From positions 124,001 through 188,000 of the forward strand of contig NPFB01000021.1 in assembly GCA_014084085.1 (NCBI GenBank): a stretch of DNA of 64,000 nucleotides, given 5' to 3'. Below the pieces are notes generated by a model, which was not told the origin of the DNA, did not search any database, and was given only the letters and a program-made list of their open reading frames with translations. Of the stretch, positions 61,701 through 64,000 are shown piece after piece. The translations under genes were made by a program, and so were the position numbers. The stretch comes from Hondaea fermentalgiana (lineage: Eukaryota; Sar; Bigyra; Thraustochytrida; Thraustochytriidae). Numbering within the stretch: the first letter of the stretch is position 1; each line of letters starts with the position of its first letter.

Positions 61701-64000
61701 CATTACCTTCGTCGCCGCCCCCGGCAGAAGACGACTCGTTTTCCTCTAGACTGCCGTCGCTTTCGATGAACGGCTTTGCGGCCTGGGCGCAAAGCTCATC
61801 GAAAGAGACGCCTTGCTCACGCTTGATCGTTTCGTCAATTTGCTCAAGCACCCCTTCGCAGCGCTTCACCGCAGACGGATCCGCACGTCCGTTCGCCAAG
61901 AGAAGCGTCAATCTTCGCTTCAAGTTTTCGTCGCGTACGATCTGTTGACGAGCCACGTCCCAGTAGTTGCTCGTTGTGATGCTCGACCTCATCAGGTCTC
62001 GCTTCTGTTTCGGTTCGATGCCCAAGAGGATGCAAACGGCCTGCATCACCAGATGCATTTCATGTGTAGGCTCAGAGTATGCCTCGACCTCGCGAACGTC
62101 TTCACTGTGGACAAACTGCAGGCTTCTTGTTGCAGCTTTGAGCAAAGGGCCCAGAACGTCATTTTCAACTTCGTCGCACGCACGCTCTAGTGATTCAATG
62201 TGTTTTTCGAGAGCAGTGTATTCTTCTTGTAGCGCCAACAGCTGGCTCTGGCGCCGAGTGAAACCGGGCATGGCACCATCGCGCTGCTCCTCGAGGTCAA
62301 CCTTCTCTGACGAGAGCACTTTGATGCGGCTCGCAAGCTCATCACAGCGATGCCGCAGGATACTCTGCTGGTCAGGAAAGTGAGGTTCTCCAAGATCGAG
62401 TAAGGCGTCCAGCGCCTCGAGATTGCACAGCATAATGTTCTGGAAGAGGGCCGCAACACCCTTGCGAAACTCGCTCGTAGCTTGGATAATCTGCACTAGA
62501 GCATTATTGCCCAAACGTTGCGCAAGCGCCAGCGGAATCAACCCATTCTTATTCTTCTCGTCGACGGGAACAGCCTCCTCGAGAAGAAACTCCACGACCT
62601 CTACGTGACCGTACATGATGGCCTCGAGGAGTGGCGTTCTTCCTCGGGACGTTTCGCGTGCCAAGTCTGCTCCGCGTCCAGCAAGGTGCTCCAAAATGTG
62701 CAAATGCCCGTGCATGGCCGCACGCGTGACGGGAGAGTGCCCCACGCGGCTCTCGGTGCTGCAGATTTCGGCCATCCTTGCGCGCTTGCAGCGTAACTCT
62801 TCGGCACGGTCCATGGGTGTCTTTGACAAGGAATGCGGAAGATTCTCGACTTTGGCAAGTATGGTCGCTACAAGCTCGAGCTCCCCGCGACCACACGCAA
62901 AACTGAGGCAGGTCTCTTGGTGCTCTTCACAAAGCACCAATCGTGCCGCGCCGCGATCGACTTCGCTGGTCATCCATGCGCGCAGGGATCGGGTGCAGGC
63001 AGCGCTCTCGGCGCCGCATGGAACTTTCCGCAGGCTACAAATCTTCAAGTGGTCATCGAGCGCTTCGGCACGTACAATGTCTCCGCAGTGGTTGGGGCAA
63101 GCCATGGGTCGACGACGACACTCCTTTACCTCATGCTCAGGTCTGCGACTCATCCGCACGTCAATTCCGCATCCAAGACGACAGTCTTCGACTCGGTTCT
63201 TGCACAGCAGCTCTTCGTGCTCCTCCGTCTCGTCCTCGGGCACCATTTCACCGCACCCAAGCGCACACCAGCGTCGTCGTTTTGGACAAAGAGAAGTCTT
63301 GTGCTTTTCCAGCTCATCGAGCGGGATCTTTTCACCGCACTCACAAGGAATGGGGCGTCTTTTGCACGTTTCCTGCTTGTGTGCGGCCAACTCTTGAAAG
63401 GTACAGGCATCCTTTTCACCGCATTGCCCGCACTCCACCAAACGCAAAGCGCACTCTTGCTCTTCGTGGGCCTGTTGCTCTTCTGCCCACATGCGCTCGA
63501 TTCCGCAGCCAAAGCGACATTGCACCACGCGCTTGGGGCAATGATGATCTAGGTGGTCCTGCATCGACTCACGCTCTACGTACGCGCTGCAACCGAGAAG
63601 ACAGCGCGTCTTGGCCACTTGGCATTCTGCGATAGCGTGAACCGGGAGCGCGACCTTGTCGATCCACTCACCACACGAACACTTGACCTTTTGGAACTGG
63701 CATTCGCTATTCACATGAACCCATAAATTACAATGAAGCATCTCAGCCTCGCAGCCTGGATTCGGACAGTCGACGATGCGCCGTACACAGCCCTCGGCCA
63801 GGTGGCCCGCAAGCTGTTCCTCCTGCATGATCTGCCCACACTGGTTCGGACACTCGAGCTTGCGCTTGGGACAGCAGGTGGCCAGATGTTGCTCTCGCTC
63901 ACAGGCTCGCATCGTCCCACACGTCCACGATGCAAGGTCCATGGCTTGCACATCGTGAAGGAGCCCCGAAGGATCGCCGAGGCGAGCCTCGACAATGGCC
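58762..64000 (-). CDS. Giant TRAF-type zinc-finger / ankyrin protein, 5' partial
   Basis: At least 1745 residues; the frame is open to the right edge (reading ...ARLGDPSGLLHDVQAMDLASW), so the GTG at 63951 is not the start. The N-terminal part (about 62975-63920) holds about ten TRAF-type finger units of the form C-x3-CG...H-x4-C-x(K/R)R, about 26-29 residues each. Then come ankyrin repeats (GHSPVTRAAMHGHLHILEHL, GRTPLLEAIMYGHVEVVEFL), a coiled-coil region, another ankyrin pair (GHTALSWAAMYGDVRVIELL) with an inserted IQ-like motif (ATLVQATVRHYLKRK), a charged helix, and further ankyrins (KTALIHAAAAGKWEACRLLL). About fourteen more TRAF-type fingers run to the stop (58780-60085). Fingers at both ends and ankyrins in the middle suggest a multivalent protein-binding scaffold. 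There is no RING or MATH domain in view. Function unknown. Confidence 0.88.
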   Translation of the reverse strand, partial: AIVEARLGDPSGLLHDVQAMDLASWTCGTMRACEREQHLATCCPKRKLECPNQCGQIMQEEQLAGHLAEGCVRRIVDCPNPGCEAEMLHCNLWVHVNSECQFQKVKCSCGEWIDKVALPVHAIAECQVAKTRCLLGCSAYVERESMQDHLDHHCPKRVVQCRFGCGIERMWAEEQQAHEEQECALRLVECGQCGEKDACTFQELAAHKQETCKRRPIPCECGEKIPLDELEKHKTSLCPKRRRWCALGCGEMVPEDETEEHEELLCKNRVEDCRLGCGIDVRMSRRPEHEVKECRRRPMACPNHCGDIVRAEALDDHLKICSLRKVPCGAESAACTRSLRAWMTSEVDRGAARLVLCEEHQETCLSFACGRGELELVATILAKVENLPHSLSKTPMDRAEELRCKRARMAEICSTESRVGHSPVTRAAMHGHLHILEHLAGRGADLARETSRGRTPLLEAIMYGHVEVVEFLLEEAVPVDEKNKNGLIPLALAQRLGNNALVQIIQATSEFRKGVAALFQNIMLCNLEALDALLDLGEPHFPDQQSILRHRCDELASRIKVLSSEKVDLEEQRDGAMPGFTRRQSQLLALQEEYTALEKHIESLERACDEVENDVLGPLLKAATRSLQFVHSEDVREVEAYSEPTHEMHLVMQAVCILLGIEPKQKRDLMRSSITTSNYWDVARQQIVRDENLKRRLTLLLANGRADPSAVKRCEGVLEQIDETIKREQGVSFDELCAQAAKPFIESDGSLEENESSSAGGGDEGNERLQLIDSLNIWAHAVVAKHTLTTGSLLPKRQEASSRRGELNKLKLVVDEAEHQARFAESKVLAATVPLADVDSELVTRTQELSDTRAQLDCVRLLSARTQAGHTALSWAAMYGDVRVIELLLERGAAVDYEDDHRAIAATLVQATVRHYLKRKHRPAWTRALASQFRNEDLVFFYQLRRLAARHRRWRQSSRTPLSHALYNGHAQCARLLLLRGARLERESPVFPVGPIPYRFPTPWPRVNARMRRGNAAIFVVDELSEEELTRLRLLGHEMESVPEERQAIKSSHDVAQAGVRYQDRLAWKHGVGWDEIGPNREALQFVQEEARKHEEHLARVQEHERERKEKAAEVDKVRKLNASMADAVLKEDFEKVVRLVESGASIDFEVPGGHTALTYAAWRGTESTNKDDERVLAVEMLSDLALNAPNVNRETSLLHTALSMASKAGRINVMEALLKRGAIPDAVLGDGKTALIHAAAAGKWEACRLLLEHGADLDRKDVHGKTAIEHARRSNFVEVVRQLSQVRYGNLGRAVAQRGQANEVVICGWGCGAKLRVLPKSYFSRTMTRTEIENEEDPDFIGYHEAQLCPKRPAECPYNCGITEMWAEERHNHVTVECPNRPAECPNGCGATDVQAHNLQRHVEFRCVKRRIPCLRCDEMVILEKMHVHDKSDCPMRAQICENGCGAVLPWNKYSEHRRKLCPERLVRCRVPGCGKELLARLRDTHEKLKCSSRIVPCRWQCKDGARYQDRVAHELAHCPRRPVDCPNHCRDFVEAQHLDKHLRRECVRRFVKCQGGCILKVPFADMERHLETECAERLVWCPNYGCPLSKTFEGGPLAGPDTRLRHRQLAYHLEEECQRRLVRCAEGCGEDVPLSSLPDHKRYSCTKRKVTCRVGCPKMMPFDELETHEKYECRKRIAWCRLGCNATMPAEKLNRHERRECPKRVVLCSLGCGEEIRAEDRELHEREECIRRTIASPGLRNLP

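Overview
This is a GC-rich eukaryotic nuclear contig fragment, most likely from a protist. Long, mostly intronless reading frames alternate with a few genes that carry short GT-AG introns: the NatC acetyltransferase, the REEP/Yop1 gene and the pseudouridine-catabolism gene. The best lineage clue is a nuclear NDUFS1-type gene that encodes only the C-terminal half of the complex I 75-kDa subunit behind a mitochondrial presequence. The Fe-S half is presumably encoded elsewhere, as reported for brown algal mitochondrial nad11. That points to a stramenopile, and I suspect a thraustochytrid-like labyrinthulomycete. The lineage is inference, not proof.

Layout. 1-3834: a WD40-repeat protein whose start lies off the left edge. 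About 3.9-19.8 kb: a gene-poor tract full of tetra- and pentanucleotide repeats, with one assembly gap. 19.8-21.3 kb: a poly-Q protein with a CXXC-type zinc finger. 21.9-22.2 kb: an apparent glycosyltransferase-like fragment. 22.4-30.1 kb: a compact block with a membrane protein, a coiled-coil protein, the split NDUFS1 and a SAM methyltransferase. About 30.1-41.4 kb: a second gene-poor tract, with a decayed coiled-coil gene near 31.8-32.3 kb and a gap inside a (GAAA)n repeat. 41.4-64 kb: a dense block with a poly-S/poly-Q protein, Sec14+PH+PH, NAA30, REEP/Yop1, a PsuG-PsuK fusion, CBS4-TPR, RPA2, an LpxA homologue and a very large TRAF-finger/ankyrin protein cut by the right edge.

The genes do not form one pathway; neighbours are ordinary eukaryotic transcription units in divergent, convergent and tandem order. 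Two of them (NDUFS1 C-half and the LpxA homologue), and possibly the PsuG-PsuK fusion, look mitochondrially targeted. Both large gene-poor tracts lie immediately upstream of homopolymer-rich, probably regulatory genes, so they may be long regulatory or 5' UTR regions rather than empty sequence.

I found no convincing tRNA, rRNA, CRISPR array or intact transposon by eye. The clearest points for follow-up are the precise fission point of NDUFS1, the eukaryotic LpxA with a repeat-bearing presequence, the finger-ankyrin-finger protein, the CXXC/poly-Q protein, and a recurring CTCCAGGCT motif that sometimes forms inverted repeats in the first gene-poor tract.
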